A stretch of DNA of 64,000 nucleotides from the NCBI RefSeq assembly GCF_000423025.1, contig NZ_AUHE01000002.1, positions 372,001-436,000 of the forward strand. The letters run 5' to 3'. The stretch is from Gordonia shandongensis DSM 45094 (GTDB taxonomy: Bacteria > Actinomycetota > Actinomycetes > Mycobacteriales > Mycobacteriaceae). A program made the translations under genes and the position numbers. Positions 27,366-34,570 of the stretch are shown piece by piece (position 1 is the first letter of the stretch; every line of letters begins with the position of its first letter). The notes beneath the pieces are model-generated. The model had not been told where the DNA came from, searched no databases, and worked only from the letters and a program-made list of their open reading frames with translations.

Positions 27366-28351
27366 GCCGCACGCACCGCGCTCCGACGCGGATCGTCGCC
27401 GCCCTCCTCGCGCTCGTGCTCACCGGATCGCTCGCCGCGTGCGGACTCCGCTCGGGCAGTTCACTGCCGCTGCCGGTGAAACCGGGCTCGATCACCGTCC
27501 AACCCGATCTCGACGGTGAGACGATCACCGTCGGCTCCAAGGACTTCACCGAGAACGTCATCCTCGGCTACATCCTCGCGTTCTCACTGGCCGCCGCCGG
27601 CGCCGACGTTCGCGATCTGACGAACATCCAGGGCAGCAACAGCGCCCGTGACGCGATGCTCGCCGGCCAGGTCGACACCTACATCGAGTACACCGGAACG
27701 GGCTGGATCAACTACCTCGGCAACGAGACCCCGATCCCGGACTCCACGGCGCAGTTCGACGCGGTGCGGGATGAAGACCTGGCACGCAACGACGTGGTGT
27801 GGGTCAACCCCGCGCCGATGGACAACACCTATGCGCTGGTCGCCAACCAGGCCAATGTCGAGAAGACCGGTGTTCGCACGCTGTCGGAGTATGCGGCGTT
27901 GGTCAAATCCGATCCGGCCGCCGCGTCGACCTGTCTGGAAACCGAGTTCCGCAGCCGTCAGGACGGATTCCCGGGAATGGCCGCCAAATACGGATTCTCA
28001 CCGGGCCAGGCCGACACGCAGATCCTGCAGACGGGCATCATCTACCAGGCGACCGCCAACGGGAACTGCACCTTCGGCGAGGCGTTCACCACCGACGGAC
28101 GCATCAAAGCGTTGAACCTGACCGTCCTCGTCGACGACAAGCAGTTCTTTCCGCACTACAACGCGGCGGTCAATCTCCGCAAGGCGGTCGCCGACGCGCA
28201 TCCGTCGATCGCACGGATCACCGCGCCGATCATGGCGATCCTGACGTCGGAGGAGATCACCGAGATGAACCGCCGCGTCGACGTCGACGGCCAGGAACCC
28301 GCCGACGTCGCTCGCGACTGGTTGGTCGACAAGGGTTTCGTCACCTACTGA
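27362..28351 (+). CDS. OpuCC-type osmoprotectant-binding lipoprotein
   Basis: The 329-aa protein is the extracellular solute receptor of the system. It has a lipoprotein signal peptide with lipobox LAAC, the lipidated residue being Cys27. The mature protein starts the OpuAC fold at ETITVGSKDFTENVILGYILA (given here in part), the usual binding-protein opening for quaternary amines, and continues through QGSNSARDAMLAGQVDTYIE and EYTGTGWINYLG. It would be acylated by Lgt and by Lnt, which is encoded 15 kb upstream. The operon order permease-ATPase-permease-receptor is complete. Confidence 0.92.
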   Translation: MSRTHRAPTRIVAALLALVLTGSLAACGLRSGSSLPLPVKPGSITVQPDLDGETITVGSKDFTENVILGYILAFSLAAAGADVRDLTNIQGSNSARDAMLAGQVDTYIEYTGTGWINYLGNETPIPDSTAQFDAVRDEDLARNDVVWVNPAPMDNTYALVANQANVEKTGVRTLSEYAALVKSDPAAASTCLETEFRSRQDGFPGMAAKYGFSPGQADTQILQTGIIYQATANGNCTFGEAFTTDGRIKALNLTVLVDDKQFFPHYNAAVNLRKAVADAHPSIARITAPIMAILTSEEITEMNRRVDVDGQEPADVARDWLVDKGFVTY

Positions 28352-28378
28352 CGACCCGAGCCGTCCCGCTCCGGCGGG

Positions 28379-28942
28379 CTACCGCCACTGGCTCGCATAC
28401 TCCGGGTTCGGCCGCATGTCGATGGCCGAGGCGACGCGGTTGGTCATGTTGAAGAACGCCGCGGTGGACGCGATGTCGAAGATGTCGCGGTCGGAGAATC
28501 CGGCGTCACGCAGTGCCTGCCGGTCGGCCTCCTCCATCTTTCCGGGGTGCTCGGTGACCTTCTCCGCGAAGTCGAGCATCGCGCGCTGTCGGTCGGAGAG
28601 GTCGGCGGCGCGGTAGTTCATGACGAGCGCCTCACCGAGATGCGGGTCGCCGGACAGTTCGCGGACCGAGGCGCCGTGTGCGGTCAGGCAGTAGTAGCAC
28701 TTGTTGATCGACGACACGACGACGGCGATCATCTCGCGTTCGAGTTTGCTCAGCCCCGAATCGCCGAGCATGAGGTCGTTGTAGCTCATGGTGAACGCAC
28801 GCAGCTTGGTCTCGTCGAACGTGTATGCCTGCAGGACGTTCGGTACCAGACCGAGCTTCTCGCGACAGATGTCGAAGTATTTCTGCGTCTCGTCGCTCAG
28901 CTTCTGGGCGGGCAGGTCGAGTGCGGTGATCTTCTCGGACAC
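28379..28942 (-). CDS. AhpD-like peroxidase-related protein (carboxymuconolactone decarboxylase fold)
   Basis: The 187-aa product has the AhpD/CMD helical fold with the redox motif C82-x2-C85 and His89 (KCYYCLTAHG), as in peroxidase-related enzymes that reduce alkyl hydroperoxides through the Cys pair. The N terminus (ALDLPAQKLSDETQKYFD) and the end (RVASAIDMRPNPEYASQWR) match that subfamily. The GTG at 28942 follows GAGAGGA by 6 nt. The open frame continues far upstream but overlaps bluB and is Arg-rich, so it is not used. Confidence 0.85.
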   Translation of the reverse strand: MSEKITALDLPAQKLSDETQKYFDICREKLGLVPNVLQAYTFDETKLRAFTMSYNDLMLGDSGLSKLEREMIAVVVSSINKCYYCLTAHGASVRELSGDPHLGEALVMNYRAADLSDRQRAMLDFAEKVTEHPGKMEEADRQALRDAGFSDRDIFDIASTAAFFNMTNRVASAIDMRPNPEYASQWR

Positions 28943-29058
28943 GGACAGTCCTCTCGTTGTGCGTCGCACGCGGCGTCGTGGGGCCGCTGGTGCGATCGTA
29001 GGTGCGCGTCTGGACGGGCGACGCCGTTTCACCGGCAGTCGTCTCACCGCTGGCGGTC

Positions 29059-29697
29059 TCAGCGCACCAGTCGGCGCGGTTCCGGATCGGTGCGGGCCTG
29101 CCAGCGGACTCGCTCCAGCTCGGGTGTCGTATCGGCCCGCTGGGGGTAGCCGATGCACAGGTACGCCACGAGTCTCCAGTCGTCGGGGACGTCGAGGGCC
29201 GCCGCCACGGCGCCGGGTTCCAGGATCGAGATCCACCCGACGCCGACGCCGCGCGCTCGGGCCGCCAGCCAGAGGGTGCTGACCGCGGTCACGACCGAAT
29301 AGTCGAGCGTCTCGGGCATGGTCGCTCGGCCCAGTCCGTGGCCCTGCTCGGGGTCGGCGGCGGAGAACACGGCGAGCTGCACGGGAGCCTCGTCGAGTCC
29401 CGCCAGTTTCAGTGACGCATAGTGGGCGGCGCGGTCGCCGCGATAGCCGGCGAGGGCCTCGGCGTTCGCGCGCTCGAAGCTCGCACGTACGGCGCGTCGC
29501 GGGGCACGAGAGCGGACGTCGACCCACCGCCACGGTTGACTGTTGCCGACCGACGGCGCGAGTTCCGCGCGCGCGAGCAGATCGTCGAGGAGGCCGTCGG
29601 GGAGCGGGTCCTCCAGGAACCGTCTGACGTCTCGGCGCCATGCGAGCAGCCTGTCGAAATCGGCGACGAAGTCGGCGTCGAAGTCGCCGGTGTCCAT
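29059..29697 (-). CDS. bluB: 5,6-dimethylbenzimidazole synthase BluB
   Basis: BluB cleaves reduced flavin mononucleotide with O2 to form 5,6-dimethylbenzimidazole, the lower ligand of B12. The 212-aa nitroreductase-fold protein shows the BluB hallmarks: LLAWRRDVRRFLEDPLP (about residues 18-34), LAPSVGNSQPWRWV (about 46-60), and GLGRATMPETLDYSVVTAVSTLWLAARARGVGVGWIS in the C-terminal half (quoted in part). It complements the cob genes 25 kb upstream. No cobalamin riboswitch is seen ahead of it. Confidence 0.93.
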   Translation of the reverse strand: MDTGDFDADFVADFDRLLAWRRDVRRFLEDPLPDGLLDDLLARAELAPSVGNSQPWRWVDVRSRAPRRAVRASFERANAEALAGYRGDRAAHYASLKLAGLDEAPVQLAVFSAADPEQGHGLGRATMPETLDYSVVTAVSTLWLAARARGVGVGWISILEPGAVAAALDVPDDWRLVAYLCIGYPQRADTTPELERVRWQARTDPEPRRLVR

Positions 29698-29917
29698 GGA
29701 TCCTCCTGTGGTCGCCCCGGCTCGCGATCGGTGTCCGCGGCCGTCACCCGGTCACCGTACTCGGAGCGGTGGGGAAGCGATCGCCCCTTCGTCGCGTCTT
29801 GTCAGGTGCGTGGGCGCCGGGGCGACTTGACGCGCGCCCGCCGTCGGCGGACCGGTGCGGCGTCGTGACCGTTGCGAGCCGATAGGCTGAGGACTGTCGG
29901 CGACGAGGGGAGTCCGC

Positions 29918-30283
29918 ATGCCGTATCTGGGGATCATCATTCTGCTGCTGTGGGTCGCGGCGCTCGTCGACGTCATCGTCGCCGACGAGTACGCCGTTCG
30001 GCACCTTCCGAAAGTCGGCTGGTTGATCATCGTCATCCTGATTCCGCTCGCCGGTTCGATCGTCTGGCTTCTCGTCGGCCGACCCATCGGTCCCGTTCAG
30101 GTTCCGCATCGCACGACGGGTTTCCCCGAGTACGAGCGACAACAACGTCCGCGCGCCGTCGATGCGGCCCGCGATGAGGAGGAGTTCCGGCGGCAGTTCC
30201 GCGAGCGGGCCGAGGAGCAACGTCGAAGGGCGCGGGAACTGGCGGAGGAGCCGGATCCCGACGATCCCGCCGCATCCGCGTGA
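29918..30283 (+). CDS. Small membrane protein with PLD nuclease N-terminal (PLDc_N) domain
   Basis: The 121-aa protein has two membrane helices (about residues 3-21 and 34-53) of the type found at the N terminus of cardiolipin synthases. The family motif KVGWLIIVILIPLAGSIVWLLVGRP is present. It has no phospholipase D domain. A charged Arg/Glu-rich tail (about residues 75-121) looks coiled or disordered. A TAGGCT -10 and a GAGGGGAG ribosome site precede the ATG. The function of stand-alone PLDc_N proteins is unknown. Confidence 0.8.
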   Translation: MPYLGIIILLLWVAALVDVIVADEYAVRHLPKVGWLIIVILIPLAGSIVWLLVGRPIGPVQVPHRTTGFPEYERQQRPRAVDAARDEEEFRRQFRERAEEQRRRARELAEEPDPDDPAASA

Positions 30284-30371
30284 ATCGGGACCGACTACCC
30301 GACAGCATGTGGTGAGGACCTCGGATCGTCCAGACTGGAGGGCAGTCCACGACTTATGAGGTTCCAGACTG

Positions 30372-31922
30372 ATGACGCCCTCCCTCCTTCGCCGCTTTCG
30401 CCGAGTCGCGACGACCTGCCTGAGCCTGGGGCTCCCGGTCGGCATGGTGGTGGTCGCTGCGCCGGCCACCGCCGCACCGTCGACCGTGACGGTGACGGTC
30501 GACGCCTCGTCGCCGGGGTACGCCATACCGCCGGACTTCCTGGGCCTGTCCTTCGAGGCCGCCCAGATGCACCGGACGTGGGCCGATCCGGATCGCGGCA
30601 ACGTGACCTCGCTGATCCGCGGCCTCGGCGACGGCAATCTGCGGTTCAGCGCGAACCAGGTGGACAACACGGCGTGGGTTCCCGATCCGAGAAGGCCGAC
30701 GCCGTCGTGGGCGACGAACGGGCAGCGCGTGGAGCCCGCCGATCTCTCGCGCGTGGGCCGCCTCGCGGAGGCGACCGGCTGGAGCGTGGACCTCGGTGTC
30801 AACCTCGGCCACTTCGACCCGAAGGCCGCAGCGAACCAGGTGGCGTCGGCGGTGAAGCGGATCGGCTCCCACCTGCGGTCGGTTCAGATCGGCAATGAAC
30901 CCAATGCTTTCGTTCTCAACGTCGCCGACGGCTCCCGGAAGCTGTACACCCCGCAGACCTACGTCGCCGACGTCGCGAAGTACAGGTCGGCGATCCGGGC
31001 GGCAGCACCGGGTGTGCGGATCGAGGGGCCCGATGCGGCTGCCGGTTCGATCGGTGTTCCACCCGCGGACGGGCCGACGTGGTCGACGATCGTGGAGCCG
31101 TGGCTGGGCGAGTACATCCGGGCCTTCGGCGCGCAGAGCCGGCATCTCAACCAGCATTACTATCCGTACGTCAATGTGACGCGCGTCGGTGCACCGGCAG
31201 GCGTGGCCGATGCGGCCGGTGCGCTGCCGACCGTCGATCGTCTGTTGACCGAGGAGACCGCTGGTAAGCAGCAGACCTTCATGCGTGATTTTGCGGCGAT
31301 GGCGCACCGGGCGGGCCTTGAACCACGGCTCACGGAGGCGAATTCCGTTGCCAAGGAGGGGCGGGAGGGCGTCACGAACTCGTTCGGTGCCGCCCTCTGG
31401 ACGGTCGACTTCCTGATGTCGGCTGCCCGCGCCGGGATCACCGGCGTCGACCTGCACAACCAGGTCGACGACTGCGAGAGCTACCCGCTGTTCTGTTTCC
31501 CGGATGCGGCCGCACGCGCATCCGACATGGCGCGAGTGAATCCGAACTATTATGCGGCGCTCATGGTTTCGGAGATGGTCGGCGGGACCGTCCTGCCCAC
31601 CGAGATCTCGAGCAAGGCACATGTCGCGGCGCACGCGGTCCGCACGCCGAGCGGTGCGATCAAGGTGATCGTCGACAACATGGACCGCACGTTCCGCGGC
31701 ACCGTGGTCGTCAAGATCGTCGGCGCGAACACCTCATCGGGTTCTGTTCAGAAGTTGACCGGCCCGTCGATCTACGCACTGAGCGGCACTCGGTTCTCCG
31801 GGTCGACTGTGACCCGGGCGGGGACTTTCACCGCCCAGTCGGGAGCGCCGCTGGCACGTGGCGCCACAGGATTCCGGCTCGCGATGAACCGGCCGGGCGC
31901 CGCACTGCTGACCCTGCGGTGA
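30372..31922 (+). CDS. Secreted GH79-like glycoside hydrolase
   Basis: The 516-aa protein starts with a Sec signal peptide (basic start, hydrophobic core to about residue 30, cleavage near ATAAPST). The mature part resembles family 79 glycosidases (heparanase/beta-glucuronidase type, TIM barrel plus beta domain). The likely acid/base Glu is in SVQIGNEPNAF (about E176) and the nucleophile Glu in PRLTEANSVA (about E319). HYYPYVN and GVDLHNQ lie between or near them. A Cys pair (DDCESYPLFCF) may form a disulfide. The target sugar is unknown; an envelope or environmental glycan is possible. Confidence 0.78.
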   Translation: MTPSLLRRFRRVATTCLSLGLPVGMVVVAAPATAAPSTVTVTVDASSPGYAIPPDFLGLSFEAAQMHRTWADPDRGNVTSLIRGLGDGNLRFSANQVDNTAWVPDPRRPTPSWATNGQRVEPADLSRVGRLAEATGWSVDLGVNLGHFDPKAAANQVASAVKRIGSHLRSVQIGNEPNAFVLNVADGSRKLYTPQTYVADVAKYRSAIRAAAPGVRIEGPDAAAGSIGVPPADGPTWSTIVEPWLGEYIRAFGAQSRHLNQHYYPYVNVTRVGAPAGVADAAGALPTVDRLLTEETAGKQQTFMRDFAAMAHRAGLEPRLTEANSVAKEGREGVTNSFGAALWTVDFLMSAARAGITGVDLHNQVDDCESYPLFCFPDAAARASDMARVNPNYYAALMVSEMVGGTVLPTEISSKAHVAAHAVRTPSGAIKVIVDNMDRTFRGTVVVKIVGANTSSGSVQKLTGPSIYALSGTRFSGSTVTRAGTFTAQSGAPLARGATGFRLAMNRPGAALLTLR

Positions 31923-32387
31923 GACCGGTCCGGTTCGACTGCGGCGTTCAGTCGTCGCACACCGTCTGCGGGTGAGCGGACATCCATGGATTGTTTCGTC
32001 ACTGTGACGTTTCATCGAGGGGGCTCCCGAGTCGACGGGGAGGGTGTATCGACGTCGCGGACCGTCGAAACGAGACGGAGCCGAAACCAGACGGATCAGC
32101 CGGACGCACGTGTCGCGGCAGACGACGCCGCCACATGATGCCGAAGGACGCCGACGGGCCGCGCAGCACATGCCGACGCGCCAGGCCATCGAATCCACGA
32201 CAAACACAGGCTCCGAGCACACGAGTTCAGCACGCGATGCGGGATCGGGCATCGCACATACGCATCGAGACGTGCTGACTGCATCGTATTCCGCCCCTCT
32301 CGGCCGTACCGCCGATAAGATACATTATGTTAAGTATAGTGAGATCGACCCGCGCTGCCGGAATCACAAGCCCCGCTTCCGTTGACG
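31923..32387. other. Gene-poor stretch between the GH79-like gene and arsR
   Basis: Open frames here are short, have no ribosome sites and read as Arg/Thr-rich noise, so I call no gene. The first 350 bases hold nothing I can name. The last 100 bases are notably AT rich for this genome and contain the dif-like site described separately. Confidence 0.6.
32308..32335 (+). other. dif: dif-like XerC/XerD recombination site
   Basis: A 28-bp block has dif architecture: an 11-bp XerC-type arm ACCGCCGATAA (32308-32318), a 6-bp centre GATACA, and an 11-bp XerD-type arm TTATGTTAAGT (32325-32335). The XerD arm matches the E. coli dif arm TTATGTTAAAT at 10 of 11 positions. The XerC arm matches at 6 of 11 but shares the conserved ATAA edge, and CCGATAA is what I recall for actinobacterial dif sites. 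It lies in non-coding, AT-rich DNA. It could be the chromosomal dimer-resolution site or a dif copy carried by a Xer-dependent element. Confidence 0.7.
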
Positions 32388-32741
32388 TCAGCAACAGGTG
32401 TTCAAGACCGCACGAAGCGCCTCAACACTGGCCGGCTCGGCGCGGTAAAGATTGTTGACTCCACGGCGCTGCGAGCTGACCAGCCCGGCAGCCCTCAGCT
32501 GATTGAGATGATGCGTCGCCGTCCCGCCGGAGACACCCACCGCGTCGGCGAGGCTACTGGCCGCCACTTCGCGATCCCGGTCCCCCATGAGCAGCGACAG
32601 CATCTGAAGCCGGACTGGGTCGGCGAGCGCCTTGAGTCGGAGGGCGAGCCCCACGGCGTCATCGGCGGACATCGGCCCCGCCGCCAGGGGTTCGCAGCAG
32701 ATCGGTGCAGTGACATCGACAACGGGCAGCGGCCTGGGCAT
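32388..32741 (-). CDS. arsR: ArsR/SmtB-family arsenic-responsive repressor
   Basis: The 117-aa repressor has a winged helix-turn-helix (ALADPVRLQMLSLL near residues 38-51, recognition region VSGGTATHHLNQLRAAGLV near 70-88). Metalloid-binding cysteines are C15-C16 (ICCEPL), as in the Corynebacterium ArsR type, plus a second pair at the very end, C116-C117 (LNTCC). There is no Cys near residue 55, where the Corynebacterium protein has its third ligand. The ATG at 32741 is used because the longer frame would begin inside the operator. It is divergent from cadI. Confidence 0.9.
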   Translation of the reverse strand: MPRPLPVVDVTAPICCEPLAAGPMSADDAVGLALRLKALADPVRLQMLSLLMGDRDREVAASSLADAVGVSGGTATHHLNQLRAAGLVSSQRRGVNNLYRAEPASVEALRAVLNTCC

Positions 32742-32760
32742 GGAATCCAGCCTACCGAGG

Positions 32761-32780
32761 ACTTTGACATATATCAAAGT
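32761..32780. promoter_or_regulatory. ArsR-type operator 1
   Basis: A perfect inverted repeat ACTTTGA-N6-TCAAAGT lies 20 bases upstream of the arsR start. It is the expected form of an ArsR-family site and would give autorepression. Confidence 0.7.
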
Positions 32781-32808
32781 GGTGCGTTATAACGGACCAG
32801 TCAAGAAC

Positions 32809-32824
32809 TTTGATATCTATCAAA
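32809..32824. promoter_or_regulatory. ArsR-type operator 2
   Basis: A second inverted repeat, TTTGATA-TC-TATCAAA, lies 15 bases upstream of the cadI ATG and just before its GGAGG ribosome site. It shares the TTTGA/TCAAA half-sites with operator 1. Confidence 0.7.
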
Positions 32825-32839
32825 CTCTTGGAGGTTTCC

Positions 32840-33310
32840 ATGCCCCGCATGCAACTCGCCCTCAATGTCGACGATCTGGAGGCGTCGATCGCGTTCTACA
32901 GCAAGCTGTTCAACACCACCCCCGCGAAGGTCAAGCCCGGCTATGCGAACTTCGCCATCGCCGAACCCGCACTGAAGCTCGTCCTCCTGGAGAATCGAGG
33001 CACAGGTGGCACCATCAACCACCTCGGCATCGAGGTCGAATCCAGCGAGACCGTGCACGGCGAGATCGCCCGCCTCACCGATGCTGGGTTGTTCACCGAG
33101 GAGGAGATCGACACCACCTGCTGCTTCGCCACTCAGGACAAGGTGTGGGTCGGAGCCCCCGACGGCGAACGCTGGGAGGTCTACACCGTACTGGCCGACT
33201 CCGAGGACTTCGGAGAGGATCCTCCGGCATCCGAGGGTTCCGACCTCGACCCGACGCAGCCCACGCCGGACTCGTCGACGTGCTGCACATCGGCCACGCC
33301 AGACAGCTGA
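32840..33310 (+). CDS. cadI: CadI/ArsI-type glyoxalase-fold protein (organoarsenical lyase family)
   Basis: The 156-aa protein is closely similar to mycobacterial CadI (cadmium-induced) and to ArsI, a non-haem iron dioxygenase that breaks the C-As bond of trivalent organoarsenicals. Gln5, His61 (INHLGIEV) and Glu113 (RWEVYTVL) fit the metal site, and TTCCFATQDKVWV carries the Cys94-Cys95 arsenical-binding pair. A second pair, C148-C149, lies in the loose C-terminal tail. Length suits CadI. GGAGG precedes the ATG. It is probably derepressed by As(III), MAs(III) or Cd(II) through the divergent ArsR. Confidence 0.88.
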   Translation: MPRMQLALNVDDLEASIAFYSKLFNTTPAKVKPGYANFAIAEPALKLVLLENRGTGGTINHLGIEVESSETVHGEIARLTDAGLFTEEEIDTTCCFATQDKVWVGAPDGERWEVYTVLADSEDFGEDPPASEGSDLDPTQPTPDSSTCCTSATPDS

Positions 33311-33427
33311 CGCTGCGCCACCCCCGCCCTCCGAGGGTCCCGTCTCCGTGGATGACGCCTCCACGTTCCGTGCTATATAGATGATTGTAAATATTGACGT
33401 GTGCCAACCTCACCAAGGGAGACAGTC

Positions 33428-33832
33428 ATGACGCCCGCAGTCCTATTCGTCTGCGTCAAGAACGGAGGCAAGTCGGCCATGGCCGAAGCCCTTCTGCGCC
33501 GGTTCGCAGGCGACGCGATTGAGGTCTATTCCGCTGGCACACGCCCCGGCACCGCCGTGAACGCCCTTTCGGCACAAGCACTCGCCGAAGTCGGCATCGA
33601 TATCAGCGGGCACACCCCAACCGGCATCAAACCGGCGTTGCTCGCCGACGTCGACATGGTCATCACAGTGGGCCGTGAAGCCGTGGTCGACGCCTCCGGA
33701 ATCGCCGTCACGAACTGGGATACCGACGAGCCTTCCGACCGTGGCATCGGCGGCATCGAACGAATGCGACTCGTCCGCGACGACATCACCGCGCGCGTGC
33801 GCTCGCTTGCCACCGAACTGCTGAACGAGTGA
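33428..33832 (+). CDS. arsC: Mycothiol-type arsenate reductase ArsC (LMW phosphatase fold)
   Basis: The 134-aa protein has the low-molecular-weight tyrosine phosphatase fold of thiol-coupled arsenate reductases. The active loop reads [17 protein letters not shown], with Cys9 as nucleophile and Lys where phosphatases have Arg. The later general-acid Asp region is [10 protein letters not shown]. No other Cys exists in the protein, so reduction cannot use an internal disulfide. This fits the actinobacterial arsenate-mycothiol transferase mechanism with mycoredoxin. AGGGAG precedes the ATG. The 117-bp gap from cadI is AT rich near 33372-33398 and may hold its own promoter. Confidence 0.88.
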   Translation: MTPAVLFVCVKNGGKSAMAEALLRRFAGDAIEVYSAGTRPGTAVNALSAQALAEVGIDISGHTPTGIKPALLADVDMVITVGREAVVDASGIAVTNWDTDEPSDRGIGGIERMRLVRDDITARVRSLATELLNE

Positions 33833-34046
33833 ATCATCCGTCAGTGGTTGCCGATCAGCAGCACTCGCCCGCGACCGAGTTCGGTGAAACTGGCCTCCGA
33901 GGGTTTCGGCATCCGCCACGCGCAGGTCGCTGATCGGCTGAGATCGCAGACCATCCCCCGGTAGCGTCGCAGGTGACGACGGGCGTCGTTCGCCGGCTCT
34001 GAGGGCCTTACGACTCGTCCGTTCATTCGATCATTGGGGGTCTGGG

Positions 34047-34493
34047 ATGGGAACCCGACGAGCCGTGATGAGCATCGCCTGGGGATGCATTGCACTATTG
34101 GGGATTGCGACCAGCATCATCGTTTCCATCATTCCGGTCGGAGCCTTCGATCTCAGCTGCTCGAAAACTCGAGAACTGGCAGACCCTTCGGCTCGACGGT
34201 CAGCGAGTTGCGACGACACGGTGTTTCAGGCACTCGGGATCGGCCCGGCAGTGCAGGTTGCCGTCATCCTCTCCGTCCCCGCGGCAGTCGCGGCAGTCGC
34301 ATTACGAACCTGGGTGTCGGCGACGGTGACGATTATCTACACAGCACCTTTGGTAGTGGGCGTTCTCGATTGGCCGACGTGGAGGATTGCCCTGCTGCCG
34401 AGCGGCGCACTGATGATCACGTGCTCACTCGTCTTGACACTATTTCAGCGCTCCGCGTTGCGTCACCTTCGGAGAGCAGCGGTCGGGTCCTGA
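34047..34493 (+). CDS. Hypothetical four-helix membrane protein
   Basis: The 148-aa product has four hydrophobic segments (about residues 9-31, 70-92, 93-113 and 117-136) and two Cys in the first loop (LSCSKT and SCDDT) that could pair outside the cell. I recognise no family. It is too small to be an arsenite pump, so it does not complete the ars module. Base use is somewhat less GC rich than in core genes, fitting an accessory stretch. The 214 bases before it (33833-34046) hold no convincing gene. Confidence 0.5.
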   Translation: MGTRRAVMSIAWGCIALLGIATSIIVSIIPVGAFDLSCSKTRELADPSARRSASCDDTVFQALGIGPAVQVAVILSVPAAVAAVALRTWVSATVTIIYTAPLVVGVLDWPTWRIALLPSGALMITCSLVLTLFQRSALRHLRRAAVGS

Positions 34494-34570
34494 GACACTG
34501 GCCTGCCAGACTCGTCCTCACGCCCGCATCGCACCTCAGCGAATACCCGGAGCCGACGAGGTCGCGCCAT

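Noticed and set aside
28379-29641. A single 420-codon gene covering the AhpD-like region and upstream
   Set aside because: The upstream 230 codons are antisense-frame shadow of bluB on the same strand. The conserved AhpD-like protein starts at the GTG at 28942 behind GAGAGGA.
31734-32252. A 172-codon minus-strand frame after the GH79-like gene
   Set aside because: It overlaps the end of the glycosidase gene, has Arg/Ser-rich composition, no start signals and no motif.
33841-34095. An 84-codon minus-strand frame between arsC and the membrane protein gene
   Set aside because: There is no ribosome site, it overlaps the start of the better-supported membrane protein, and its composition is unlike a protein.
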